A DNA stretch of 64,000 bases from Mermis nigrescens. Taxonomy: Eukaryota; Nematoda; Enoplea; Mermithida; Mermithidae. Location of the stretch: the NCBI GenBank assembly GCA_036768485.1, contig JAVLUZ010000157.1:17115877-17179876 (forward strand), read 5' to 3'. Below are positions 1-11,722 of the stretch, one piece after another (position 1 is the first letter of the stretch; every line of letters begins with the position of its first letter). The translations under genes were made by a program, and so were the position numbers. The notes beneath the pieces are model-generated. The model was not told the DNA's origin. It saw only the letters and a program-made list of their open reading frames with translations, and made no database searches.

Positions 1-104
1 GTACAAACATTGATTTCGTCAAAATTTCAATTTTTAGTCTAAGTCAGGGTCACCCTTCTAGGAAGCACCCATCTAGAGTCAATCGCTTATAGATATACAG
101 GTAC

Positions 105-342
105 CATACATGTGGCAGCAAGAAAATTCGGGGTGCAAGATTTTCAAAAGTCAAAAAAGCCTTTAAAATGGTGGTTTGGCAAAACACCATTTTTCGACGT
201 TCCTCATCAAGAACTATCAATTGGCATCGAAAAATTGCGAAAAACACGAAAACTATTTTCAAAATTTGAATTCTGGGCGTATCTTGGTTTCTCGGGGAGG
301 GGGTGCATACCCCAACTCCCTACCCTCCCACGCTCAGGTGTG
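105..342 (+). mobile_element. Family A short hAT-like element (copy A1)
   Basis: A 238-bp copy of the commonest short repeat in the window. It starts CATACATGTGGCAGCAAG and ends CGCTCAGGTGTG, which form imperfect terminal inverted repeats. It is flanked by a perfect 8-bp duplication, ACAGGTAC, at 97-104 and 343-350. The body has the family hallmarks: a G-run near the left end, a central GACGTTYCTCATC motif, and G-rich then C-rich blocks at the right. Eight-bp duplications and CA..TG ends fit the hAT superfamily (P or Merlin elements also make 8-bp duplications). There is no coding capacity. Confidence 0.85.
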
Positions 343-874
343 ACAGGTACTATACACGTGTGGCTAGCAAATATCCGTTTCATACCCGCATTTTCAACTC
401 AATCGGTCCGTCGGTTTCTAAGATATTTTAGTTTTAGTTGCATAACTGAGTCAGCCCTACTCAGGGTAACCGTATTCACCTCAGAGCGTTACCCCTAAAT
501 CAGCATTCAGCATTTCCTCACCCCACTGCATGCCGTTTAGTGTTGCGCAGTGCACTAAACATCACTGCAAAAGTGAAGCGTAGCGCTTATGTTTTCATTG
601 GTGGCACTTTTTGAACAGCTACAGTATATAAGAAAATCGGAAAACAGATTACATTGTGTTTACGACAGTGTTTTCACTTCAAAGTCCTATGGAAAAATGC
701 GTCAATCTTACTTTTTAAGAAATTACGTTAATCAAAATTTTGTAAAAATACATTAATCAAAGTTCTGAAAAAATGTCACGCCCGGTAGTGGTCAATATAT
801 AATAATCATCTATAACATACGTTTTCATATTAGATTACTCCGCATGTCTATTTGCACGTCTGTCGAGCGCTTTA
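343..874. other. Intergenic sequence, no gene recognised
   Basis: I see no coding signal or RNA gene here. Around 700-770 there are two or three degenerate copies of a motif like AATTACGTTAATCAAA, which also forms a short tandem array near 7070-7165. Confidence 0.5.
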
Positions 875-1668
875 CTAGCAAAGGAAAATGCTCCGATGGA
901 ACGAAAAAATGAATATGCTTGGAATTGTGGATTTTTGAGGAGCGGAAGGATGGGACTAGGCACAAAGCTACCTAAAGTCGCAAAGTCTGCAAAAAATCAC
1001 ACTTTCTCTTAGCAACGCAAAAAATCGAAGTATATTCTGCGACCTCTAAAAGTGTGTCTTTTTTAAATAATTTTCAAAGTTTAAAATAAGAATGTATGAA
1101 CGAAATCTATAATGTTTACTCTTTTTAAAATTGCTGGCAAGTAGCAACGCTGAATAGCTTTCAGTATTCTGATTGATATAAAACTAAGTGGTATTGTATT
1201 TAAAGTTGTTTTATTTTGTTATGAGCATTGTAGCAAGCAAAGCAGGGGCCAATTGATTAGTGCACACAATCGCTACGGGCATGCTAGTGAGTCTGTTTCA
1301 TGTCAACTTACGCATTTCCTTTTCTTATAAACCAACAATTTCTTCAACTGTCTTTGATGCATCGATGTTTGCTATTTCATTCAATTGGTTTAGAAAGACT
1401 GTCAGTTTACTCAATATCATTTTCCAGCGCTATTGCATGACTAACGTGCTGTTCTTTCAATCATTTTTATGGTTTGATATTTATTTTAATCTGTTGGCCG
1501 CAGAATATACTTTGATTTTTTCCGTTGCTTAGAGAACGTGTGATTTTTAGCAGATTTTGCGACTTTAGGTAGCTTTTTCCTAGTCCCCTCCTTTTACAAC
1601 TTTAATAATCCACAATTCCAAGTATATTCATCTTTTTTGTTCCGTCGGAGCATTTTTCTTTGTTGCTA
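875..1668. mobile_element. TIR segment with ~190-bp inverted ends (family D left part, copy D1)
   Basis: The left end CTAGCAAAGGAAAATGCTCC is repeated inverted near 1640-1668, and the two inverted arms extend for about 180-190 bp (875-1050 and 1490-1668). A close copy at 41931-42737 is flanked by TA on both sides, as for Tc1/mariner-type insertions; here the right terminus is degraded. The right flank (CCCTACTTTTAATTAGCA) is also the flank of the 41931-42737 copy in reverse complement, so both TIR segments sit at the same place in the larger repeat family D. No transposase is visible. Confidence 0.6.
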
Positions 1669-3408
1669 CCCTACTTTTAATTAGCATGATTTGAGTACAT
1701 CAGTCAGTAAACACATACAGTAACATGCCACAATAATGACAGCAGTCCATGAACGCGGAAAATAATATTGTTCTTAACATCAGCATTATTCTTTTTAAAC
1801 AAGACAACTTACATTATTTAAACAGATCGAAGTTTTTCAGCATAAACTTTACGCAAATATCAAGTGTTAGGAACACTTACGCTCAGATTTGAAAGTAAAA
1901 TAAATTTGTAGTATAAACTACATATTAACGACAAATGAATAGTGAAAACTTTACACAACTACTAGGTGTAGAGAAAACTAACAGTCAGATTCCCAATTCT
2001 GATTTTACGAAGGACATTTTGAAAAAAATTAAGCTTCCGCAAGGCTCTAGAACTAAAGTTATTATGCAGTGTGAACTTTACACAATCACAGAGTGTAAGG
2101 AAGATTTTAGTCGGATTCGTAATTTTTATATTACTCTAATATTATGATTGAGCTTTATGAAAAAATTGAGTCTTCTCCACAATAACCCGAGAACAAATAA
2201 ACATCAGTTGTTAACTACTTTACACCACTGTTGAGTGTAAGCAAACGCGCTCAACTGGCGTCTCACATTTGATTCCTGGTACAATTTTAGACTTTAGAAA
2301 AAATCAAGCTTCTGCAAAGCTCTAGAACTAAAGTTAATATACGCAGTATAAACTTTACACAACCACAAAGTGTAAAGAAAATTTTAGTCTGATTCATAAT
2401 TCTGATATTACTCTGATATTACGATCAACATTTATGAAAAAATTAAGTCTCTACGATGGCCGGAGGACAAATAAATATCATATGTAAACCACTTCACACC
2501 ACTGTTGGGTGCAAACAAACTGGCGTATCACATTTGCTTTCTGGTTCATTTTTATACTTGAGATTATGTCCAGACTTATAAGCCAGAACTTGGCAGTAAA
2601 AACAAGACAGAAACACGTTCAACTCCCCATCTTTTACCTTACACCTCCCGAAAAAGCTAAATATTGATGTAAACAAAGGCAATTCGCTGTGACACGTACC
2701 CCATAGAAAGTGCTTTATTTTTTATCCTATTCGACTTCGCCCACGACTGAACAGAGATAGTGGCGAACAAAAAAAATGGACAAACACGTATTTTCCACTG
2801 TCCATACACTGTAAACTTTAAAAATCTTAACCTAACGCCCCATTGAGTGTAAATAAATTCGGTTCGTGTCAGTTTGTAGCCCTTCGATTGTAGTACGTTT
2901 GTATGTGCCAAACCTATGCTCCGTAGAATATTTAATATGATTTACCAATCAAAATACGAAAAAAACCTGGAGCATACCGAATCCACTGGCCAATCATTCT
3001 CCACCGTGTCCAATGCCAACCAGGCGTGAAAGACGAGATTCCGTTGCGGAACGCGCATCCAGATGTCCGCAGCAACACGGCACGGTTAAATTTTTTTGTC
3101 GGCAACGAGGATATGGCTATATTACTCCGGAAACCCGTGGCATTAAATTGGTTTGAAGAGTCAATACTGAGTTGTCCACAAGCCCGGTAAAAAAAACCCC
3201 AAAAATTCGTTGTATGTTATAACGTTACGCCAAACACTTTACACTTTCTTTACACTGTCAGTTTTTCAGTGTAAAGAGAAACAAAAAAGACAGCGAATTC
3301 TTCTTTATTATCTTTCTTTTTAAAAAAGCGCACCTCCCGAGATGTAACCCGTTATAGCCGCAGAGGGGTGCACAGGTGTTGGGGTACCCAAGTATATTTT
3401 AGGTAAGC
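1669..3408 (+). repeat. Family D repeat body, copy D1
   Basis: This AT-rich repeat carries many short GTGTAAA/TTTACAC palindromic motifs and matches, in reverse complement, 39559-41930. The part at 2700-2970 also matches 63700-64000 in reverse. Its right end reads through the conserved block GGGTACCCAAGTATATTTTAGGTA, a degraded version of the hairpin end that is intact in the other copies. It contains the cold-shock-domain fragment at 2977-3156, which the other copies lack. I see no transposon protein. Confidence 0.65.
2977..3156 (+). pseudogene. Cold-shock-domain gene fragment, CARHSP1/CSDC2-like, inside repeat D1
   Basis: One uninterrupted frame runs from 2977 to the TGA at 3154-3156; an internal ATG lies at 3013 (47 codons from there). 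It encodes a proline-rich stretch, then PMPTRRERR, then SVAERAS, then GTVKFFCRQRGYGYITPE. This order (PTRR box, RAS box, and the first two strands of a cold-shock domain including the RNP1-like GYGYI) matches the N-terminal half of CARHSP1/CSDC2 proteins (single-stranded RNA/DNA binding, cytoplasmic) as I know them. The domain stops after TPETRG, so its second half is missing and the fragment is not functional as it stands. The segment is GC-richer than its surroundings and is absent from the matching position in the 39.6-42.7 kb copy. This suggests capture or insertion of a gene piece. Identification is from motif memory, not a search. Confidence 0.6.
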
Positions 3409-4034
3409 AGTAAATACAAATTTGGAATTTTACAAAACGATAAATGAAGAAGCTAGCGGATTACTTAGGCTAAATAGATGAATACAAGTCAAATAAAGTG
3501 CATGGTTTTGCCAAAAACTTCAGAAAATGAAAAAGTTAGTATTCATAAGATTTGAACCCGATTATTCTTTTGAATCCACATGCGAGAACGGATAAGTCCA
3601 GCCACTTGCACAAATTAACATATCGGCGGATTTTAATACTTAGTCACTCATGATTTCGCTGTATTCTGGACAATAGATAAAAATCTGAAATCATTTCCCT
3701 ACTTTCAAACAACATCCTATACTTATTACGCTGCAGGTTTTTTAACATGGCGACATATAGGAACATATAATCATGTGCCTGTCTATCAACACAATGCACT
3801 TGGTCCGAGGTCTCACGAGTGGAGATTTCAGCTTGATTATACTATTTGAGAAAAATATTCATCATCCTACTGAAGTTTAAGAATACTGCATTTATGATAA
3901 TAAAAATCATTATTGAATAAAAAGACGAGTCAAAAGCCTCTGAAATAAGAAAAATCTGATCAAACAATATGCAATACGGAGGTCGCCCATCGATATTAGA
4001 AAAATAAATGTATAATCTAAACTTCACCTCTTCA
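3409..4034. other. Unassigned AT-rich sequence
   Basis: This joins two family D copies. I see no gene, and no match to other repeats in the window. Confidence 0.4.
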
Positions 4035-5279
4035 TACCTCAACAAACAGTGGCTGTAGAAAAGTTTAAAGGTCAGATTCCTTATTCTGACCCTCCTTACA
4101 AAGAACACTTTTTCTAAATTCATCATCCACGACGTTTTGGGCGAAAAAAATTTTTTCAATGTAAATTTTGCACCTGCACTAATAACGCAATATTGATTGT
4201 AAATAAACAAAATAAATTTTGACGTGTAGCGCTTAGGATGAGGCACATTTTAAAGATAATTACCACGTTCTGTCTACTAAGTGGAGACTATGGCAGGAAA
4301 AAAATTTTTTTGTCCCAGACTCTTTTACAATAAACCGCCTCTAAATTTAAAAATATTACTTTTTCAAAACAAATAGAAAACATTCCCCTAGATTTTTTGA
4401 CTGTCTACCTTTTGCAACCAATCAGACTGCATAGAATGTAAAATTGAGTTAGAAATGCTTCTGCACATGAAAACAGTAAAAAACCGTCTACTTTACACTC
4501 CTGTACAAGAACTAATATACGTAAAGAAATTTTAAGACCAGATTCGTAACCTACTAATCAGGGAAAACATTTTCAAGAAAGAATTGGCCCTCCGCCAATC
4601 ATTTGAATTTTTGGTGTAAACTTAACACTTGTGCTAATACCGAAATATTGAGTGTATAGAAACAAAATGAACTAGGATCTGTAACGCTAAGGTCAGGGCA
4701 CATTTTAAGCATAATTAGCATGTTCCGCCTACTTAGCGGAGTAACTGAATAAATTTTGTTTTTCGTCTCGAAGCTTTTACACTAAAACGATATCAGATCA
4801 AGAAATATTGCGTTAAAAGAGAAAAAAGGTCCTTAAGATATTGCAACCCTCTACATTACAAAACCAATTGGACTGCACATAAGGCAAAATTGAGTTAGAT
4901 AACCTGAAAACATGCAAAGGGTAAAAAACCTGCATACTTTACATTTTTGTGTAACAACTATTTAGTGTAAAGAAATTTTAAATATCAGATTCGTAATCTA
5001 CAACTCGGGGGCAACATTTAAAAAAATTGGCCCTCCGAAAATTATATGATTTTTTCGAATTACATTCAACACACTCATTGCTAACTCGGTATTGAGTGTA
5101 AACAGAAAAAAACGGGCATCGAATTTTTTAATTATCCATCGATTAAAAAAACCGCACGTCCCAGGTGTGTGCCGTTGTTGCTGTGAGGGGGGACACAAAT
5201 TTCGCACTGGCTGTGATAAACATATAAGAAAAAGGATGACCAAGTATATTATAGGTAGCGCTATCGCACTACCTATGAT
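4035..5279 (+). repeat. Family D repeat, truncated copy D2 with intact hairpin end
   Basis: Sequence from about 4035 matches 62705-63450 in reverse complement, for example the block ending GTGTAAACTTTACAC near the lower-copy motifs and the conserved ACCGCACSTCCC stretch. The right end has the family hairpin at 5251-5276 (ATAGGTAGCGC, short loop, GCACTACCTAT) and stops at ACCTATGAT, after which copies diverge. The ORFs here are fragments without recognisable domains. Confidence 0.6.
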
Positions 5280-5395
5280 AATAATAGGTAGATACTATAC
5301 GTTCAGATATACACTTAACCCACTTACGGGCTGACCATGTGTTCATCGTATAGTCGCCAGCCTGGACTGAGCTGTGTTATGCGAGCTGTGCAGCG

Positions 5396-6893
5396 CGTAG
5401 GCGCAGTCAGAAGGGGGCATTGGGGGCACATATCCCATCCCGAAATTTTTCAGAAATATTGTTGATTTTTCTGATGCAATCATGTGTGTCCAGAAAACTG
5501 AATTCAAAAAAACGCAAAAACGTCAAAATTCTACAGCGCTTCGCGCCGAGTCATTATTATTTATTGTTATATAGATCCAATGAATTTAAAGGCTTGAATC
5601 AGCTAAAATAATCCAGCACTTCACATCACTTCAGTAATTAAATGCACTATTTGTTCGTTGGATGAAACTGCGCATGCTTGTTGAGCATAATAGTAAGAGT
5701 GCGAAAATGATTTGTTCCAGTTTATCTATTCTCTGCTTTGTTTGCCTTTTGTGTACCAGTTTGTCTATTCTTTGCTTTGCTTGACTTTCTTATCAAGGAC
5801 ACATAATCTTATTTTAAATGAAAAGAATGACCAAATTTTCTTACGTTTTTGCGCATTTCCTCTTATCTGAACTGCATCTTGTTGGTAAGAAGGTCATCAC
5901 AAATAGGCCTCAAAACGGTAAGAACAAAATTTTCATCTATATCTTATTGGCAGCGACCCGTTGCTTCGTCATGTAATAAGCAGAGGTCAAAAAACGCATT
6001 CCAGCTCAGAAGTTTTGTGCAATGTAGGAGCTCATCAATTTTAATTGTTTTCAGGCTTGATTCAGTACCGAGATTTGGACGATTTTGCGAAAATTTTAAC
6101 GTTATCATTTAACATTAAAATGCTTTTTTTACAAAATTTTCCGGAACTGCCCCGCACCCCGCTGTGAACGCTTGAGCGCGCCACCCCAGACCCCCCGCAG
6201 CCGTAAAATCTCGTCGTATATGTGCAACGAGATTTTAGGGAGAACAAGCCGGGTAAAAGGGTTAGGAATTTCTAAAAATTTCCAGCGTTTCGCGCCGGCA
6301 TTAATTTGTCTGTTTTGTATGATGTAAGCGGTATAAATTGAGTTAAAAGTGCAAGAACATCAGAAAATTTTCCGGCGCATAGCGCCGCCAGTTACTGTTC
6401 TTTCTTTTTGTAAAGCTCCAGCATTGCGTTTAAAAGCCTAAATCACTCAAAATATCTTCAGACAAAGTTAGTAATTCGCAGTTTTCTTGTTAGAAGCTTG
6501 GACTGTCAAAATTGTTTTGTACAAATTTAATTATTTTCTGCTCTCTCAGACTATTAGTATATTCACAGAGCTACAAAATTTCAAGGGCGGTAAATAATGA
6601 CTAAATCTCTTGTGCACTTTGCGCCACTTATGATTTCCAAACTGTTTGTCAATAATAAGGTTGTAAATTCTGAATGAAAACGGTAGAAATTACAAAAATT
6701 TTCGGCACTTCGCGCCACTTTAAACTTTTTGTATTTCTGATCGTCAGAAACCCATAAATTAGCTGGGGTACACTACTAAAGGTCGGAAAACTCAGTTTTA
6801 CTATATATAACGTGACTGACATTCAATGAAAAAGTAGTTTTGAAATATTTTTGTTTATATCCCCCCCGAACCTAAATCCTGGCATCGCCAGTG
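5396..6893 (+). mobile_element. hAT-like nonautonomous element, ~1.5 kb (copy 1)
   Basis: It begins CGTAGGCGCAGTCAGAAGGG and ends CCTGGCATCGCCAGTG. Its whole length is the reverse complement of 11723-13019: shared blocks include the CGGCGCGAAACGCCGG-type inverted motifs near 6290, the AAACTGCGCATGCTTG stretch near 5665, and the conserved CAGCTAAAATAATCCAGCAC. The second copy gives the clean boundaries. Here the candidate 8-bp flanks (GTGCAGCG and GTGCAATG) agree at only 6 of 8 positions. Apparent ORFs are not conserved between the two copies, so I see no gene. Confidence 0.65.
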
Positions 6894-9726
6894 CAATGGA
6901 CTTTATCAGCGCTGACTCCTCACTTAGCAGTTTTACGTGCTGAGCTCAGATCAGTTCCCTTAAGTTGTTATGTTCCTTAAATAAACGCGTTGAATTCCTG
7001 TTGTTCTAACGTGTGCATCAGTTGTCAATAGATTACTGTAGTAGCATGACATTTTTAACTAACAAATACACAAGTTTTGAAAAATTACGTCAATAAATGT
7101 TTTGAAAAATTACGTTATTCAGAGTTTTGAAAAATTACGTTAATCAAAGTTTTGTAAAAAAATACAGTTGTTTGAATTGTTGTCACTGTCAGGGCTCAAA
7201 TGATCAAAAACGTTTAACAGTGTAATGGATGATGTTCTTTCTCATACGTTTGTTTAACATATAAATTGAAACATTTGAGTCGGCGCAAAAGGATCACTAT
7301 ATTGAAATTTTTAACTTTTCTTTTTCAGGAATTTTAGTGATAAGATACACGAATATTTGAATTTTTACTTCGTTATTGACAATTATCTGCTGAGAAAAGC
7401 AAATATACTGAAATTTGTTTGACGCTTTTTTCAAATACGTCAATGAAGATTCAAATTTTTAAAATACATTGTTAACTTTCATTAATTCAAACAATTACAC
7501 CGTTCTCCTATTATTTGACGTTTTTAATCATTTGAGTGTATTAAATTTTTCTTTTTCAGCCAGCAAAGCTCGCCTTTTTCTATATTGGAGGAGAGATGCA
7601 TTTTGAAGGATTTGGGGTCTGGCATGGATCACTCAGTACGATCAAGGAAAATTTTTCTGGATAAAAATGTGTATCGTTTTGTTTGTCGTTGTTAAAGTGT
7701 TGTCCGCATTTGCGGCAGTGCACATACATCGTTAAGTAAGGTTTGTGGCAAATTTTTGTGTGCCTTTACATTTTTGACATATTAATTCAGCGTTTTATCA
7801 ACGTCATTTTTCCTCGAAGGTTTTTCATAACGTTTTTGGATGCCAAGTTGCCCATAAGCTGTCGCAACTCATGACACGTTTTCAACGTTTTTTTCAAATT
7901 TTTCATCTATGATTTTTTGTACGCATTAGCCCAAGAGGCAGACACACAGGTACAAACTTTTCGTCGCACTTGTGTAAATAGCTTTAAGCAGCTTTTAGAT
8001 AGCAATCAGCATATCTGTTACAACGTGCCTAACGTCAAAAAATTGTTGAAACACACACTTCGCATACAGTTGCTATTTACCCATAGGTAAGCACAGCTAC
8101 ATTTTGAATTACTGCCTTCTATGAGCTCAGATTCTAAATTTTTTTGTTTTGGAGTTAGCGAAATTTTGCATACCTAATGTGCCTAGTTTTGCATTCACAT
8201 CCTATTATGATTTTTTTTAAATTTAACGTCTAATATAAGTGGTGGTAGAAAAACATAACAAATGCTGCCACCAAAGAAAATGCCGTTGCTAAAAACGACC
8301 CTGAGTGCAACAAGAAAAACAATCAACTTTGGCATCGTCTGCAAATTATGACCAGCAAATGGTCAGGATTTGCATGTCAGTACTTTGCAACAAAAGGATG
8401 TTATATATGAAGTCCTTGAGAGCATCCTCAACAACATGTGTCAGTTGACCATGCAAATATTTTGCCACTTGACTCGTAATGACAAATTGACAATGGTAAT
8501 GTGCAAGCTGTTCAATATATGCTTGAAGAAGCACTATGATTGCCTGGGGGATAGTGTTGGCATACTTCACTATATTGTTAACAAAAGAGGACAAAGAAAC
8601 ATCAAGCAATATACTGGATAGTGATGATGAGCCTGATATCAGAAGTAGTCGGAACAACGAAACAAATTCTGGCGTGCAATGAAGGAAAATGCTGTACGAG
8701 ATATGGTATATATTCCAGACACTACTGAACTGAGCAACCCACCCTTCTTTGACGCTACTGAAACAACAAAGATGGCGTGGAATTCTCAAAATCATATATT
8801 CGAGAAACATATTAGTAAAAATACTGATATACTGTTTGATGAAATACAAGAAAGCCAAGAAGAAAAATGAAGATACAAGTGAAATGCCAAACAGTCGAGA
8901 AATAACGTCAGTACAAGACTACAATGATATGCTAAAAAGATGGTGAAAGCTAAAGATTTTCGATTAAGAAGATAAATTGTCAAAAGGTGCTAGACCTGCG
9001 TCGACAAAATGTATGGCTGATTGCACGATCATATGTGCCATTCACTTTACTGTGCATTATCAATTACTATATGACCAGTGGGTACCTATAACCAATATCA
9101 ATTCAGCAGGGTAACTGACGTGTATGTGCTTTAGAAGAATGAAATTGCTTACAATTTTTTTGCATTAGAATGTTACATAGCCATAGACCTATGTAAGCTG
9201 GATCAGTCAGAAAAATTAAATGGATCTTATGCATTTGAAGCGTATGTGTATCACATACACTCACTGTGAGGTAATTGTAATTGAAATGCATCTAGTCATC
9301 ATGCGGCTCTGGCTGGGGTATCCCGCCAAAAACCTAAAATATCTGATATATGGATGGTGTGAATAATCACACGGTAAGTCAAATAATCAATGAAACTGGT
9401 GCACAAGAAAGCATTCATAAACAACAGTAGGAAATAATTACATGAAAAGGGTTTTTAATTGCTAAAACCATTGACATTTGTCCATTTTTGTCCCTAAATT
9501 TACAATACTTTACTGAGGAAATTCGCCCCTTTCCCCCAATTTCCTTGTGCCCGTCTGCTAGCAGCTACAGTGGCATAGCTGTAGGGGATAGAAGGGACTA
9601 TTTTTATCCAAAATTTTAGAAGTGCGAATATTTTCTACCAGGGCCCGCCAAAGGAAAAAATTGAAAATCCTAAAGTGCATCTGAAAGATTGTTCAAATAG
9701 ATTTCAGCACTCCTTTAACTAATAAG
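6894..9726. other. Intergenic region with weak coding-like traces
   Basis: No gene is recognised. At 7070-7165 there are about four tandem copies of a ~32-bp unit containing GTTTTGAAAAATTACGTT. At 7558-7665, directly after a strong acceptor-like tract TTTTTCTTTTTCAG, a frame reads PAKLAFFYIGGEMHFEGFG and on to a stop; it could be an exon but matches nothing I know. At 8370-8870 there are two frame-shifted coding-like blocks of higher GC. None supports a confident gene call. Confidence 0.4.
8370..8870 (+). pseudogene. Decayed coding-like segment, unknown family
   Basis: Two adjacent frames look more coding-like than their surroundings. The first (8370-8621) encodes an 83-residue stretch rich in leucine and cysteine, containing LTMQIFCHLTRNDKLTMVMC. 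The second (from about 8679) continues KENAVRDMVYIPDTTELSNP to a stop near 8868, after an acidic linker in another frame. At least one frameshift and one stop separate them. I do not recognise the family. A degraded transposon gene or host pseudogene is possible, and chance is not excluded. Confidence 0.25.
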
Positions 9727-9977
9727 TAGAGCTGCACACTTTGCAAATTTTACTACCCGGGTACCCGAGTATACCCGGGTAGGACCTTAGATAAAAGAGA
9801 ATGCAGTGAACATCGTTTATTTACGGTTGACAGTGAGGTCTAGGGCAAAGTGATATTTAAGCAGTAAAATTATTGAAAAATTAATGCAAGATTAAATAGA
9901 ATCAAGGCTTCAATCTGAAGAATTCGTATGCATTTATTGAAATTTAAGTCATTTTCATAATTCAAAGCAGAAAATTG

Positions 9978-11585
9978 CACTGTTAAAAAAATGTTGTAAT
10001 TACACAAAAAGTTGTGAGTAATTGGCTGCCACAACTTTTATATGTCTTGGTTACACAACAATATTCTGTAGGTGCTACATAAGAAAGCAATCTATACAAC
10101 AAAATATTAACAATATTCTGTAGGTGCTACATAAGAAAGCAATCTATACAACAAAATATTATTGTGTCGAGCCAACGTAATTTGTTCTGTAGATCCAACA
10201 CAACTTTCAAGCCTCCAGAATATCGATTTTTGGGCCCCGATCTGAAAGCTTTATTTAGACGCTAAATAACACACATTTGATGATAGGTATAACGCAAGCA
10301 AGAGGAATGAAAAAATGCACTAGTCAGTTTCCTGAACCAAATTCGTATCTTCTTGGCTAAAAGAACTGACTAATGAATTTTGACATCGGGCATATAATGC
10401 CACATTCGAAATAACAAATATTGAGCAAAAATTCACTAGGTATTCACACAAAACAATAACGATCAAGAGAAAATGCACAAAAACTTACATTACGACACCA
10501 AATTTAAGTAATGTAATATAATTCAAAATAAAGAGCAGCAGATTGTAAGAAAAAATAGAGTCGTAAATGTTTCAAGATTTTTTTTTAGAGAACCGCAGTC
10601 TAAGTTTTTCTCATGCTCTGAAAATAGTCACTAAAAATCAATATCAACATTTGAAATAATAATTTTTGTCAACTTTTCAATGTCTACTTTAAGCGTAATA
10701 ATTTTACATCATTTTTCCAAAAATTCCCAAAATTTATGAAATTTTGCCTGAAAAATTGCTTATGCTATCAGAATTTCACTAAACATCAATTGGGAATGAA
10801 AAGCGATTAGTGCGTAGAATAGATTGAAGGATATCTTACATTTTTAAGAGTCACTTTTGACATACTAAATATGTCTTCCAGTCGGTTCAGGATAAAGAAA
10901 GTCAATATGCCAGAATCTTATTCAGCATGCAGCGTTGAAAAATGTTATCAAAGCCTGACAGCTGCTAGTGAAGAGGAATCATGAGTAAGAACATTCGCAG
11001 TTGTAAAAAAGGTCATTAAAATAAGCTTGCCTTAAGAACAAATCAAGCAGTGCATATAAAATCACTTGAATAGTAAAACAGAATAAGGCAATAAAAGCAT
11101 ACATAACAAGATCCGATCAATTTGAGCTGTATACAGCCACACTCATATTGAAGTTGAGTAAATATATAGGTAATATAAATATATTACACTGCCAGTATTA
11201 TCAATCTCTGAAAATATATATATATATAATCAAGAATTGGAAAACCATAACACACGAACTGACAAAGTGTGCTCCAACTGCATTCACCACCTTTCGTTCC
11301 ATCACAACTGAGAGTATGAAGGTAGGTATTTACCTACCCTTCGTCCATCCATCTATCTTAGTACTGGTTACAATGAATCATGTTTTCAGCTATAAGCGGT
11401 CATATGCACGTCAATCTGAGCCTAATCAATATGCATCATAGCTTGTAGGCAGAACACAAAAAGTTGTGTTGGATAAATAGACATCCGGATTGTCAAGTAC
11501 CTACACAATATTTTTGTGTCCATGGAACAGATTTGTAGATTGGACACAAGTTTATTGTGCATGTACAACGATTTTTTTTACAGTG
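9978..11585. mobile_element. CACTG-ended element (CACTA-like), 1.6 kb
   Basis: The left end CACTGTTAAAAAAATGTTGT is mirrored by AACGATTTTTTTTACAGTG at the right. A flanking TG on each side could be a 2-bp duplication. Both ends carry subterminal motifs of the form CACAAAAAGTTGTG and ACACAATATT. A ~54-bp unit containing ATTCTGTAGGTGCTACATAA is tandemly duplicated at about 10057-10165. The termini fit the CACTA/EnSpm or Chapaev groups. No transposase is recognised. Confidence 0.55.
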
Positions 11586-11722
11586 TGTGAAGCAGGTTTT
11601 GTATCTTCATAGCGTCATTAAATTTTTGAAGCAGGGAAACACATTGACAAAAAGCAATTTTGAAATCAACCGGAAATGAAAATTTATTCAAAAACAAGTC
11701 TAAGTCTATCTGGAGCTGACTG

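Noticed and set aside
4998..5334. Overlapping ORFs with cysteine and lysine runs in family D
   Set aside because: They are not conserved in the inverted family copies at 39.6 and 62.7 kb.
5849..6247. ORFs within the 1.5-kb hAT-like element, some also seen near 12311-12585
   Set aside because: The two copies do not preserve a common frame, so the reading frames are incidental to repeat homology.
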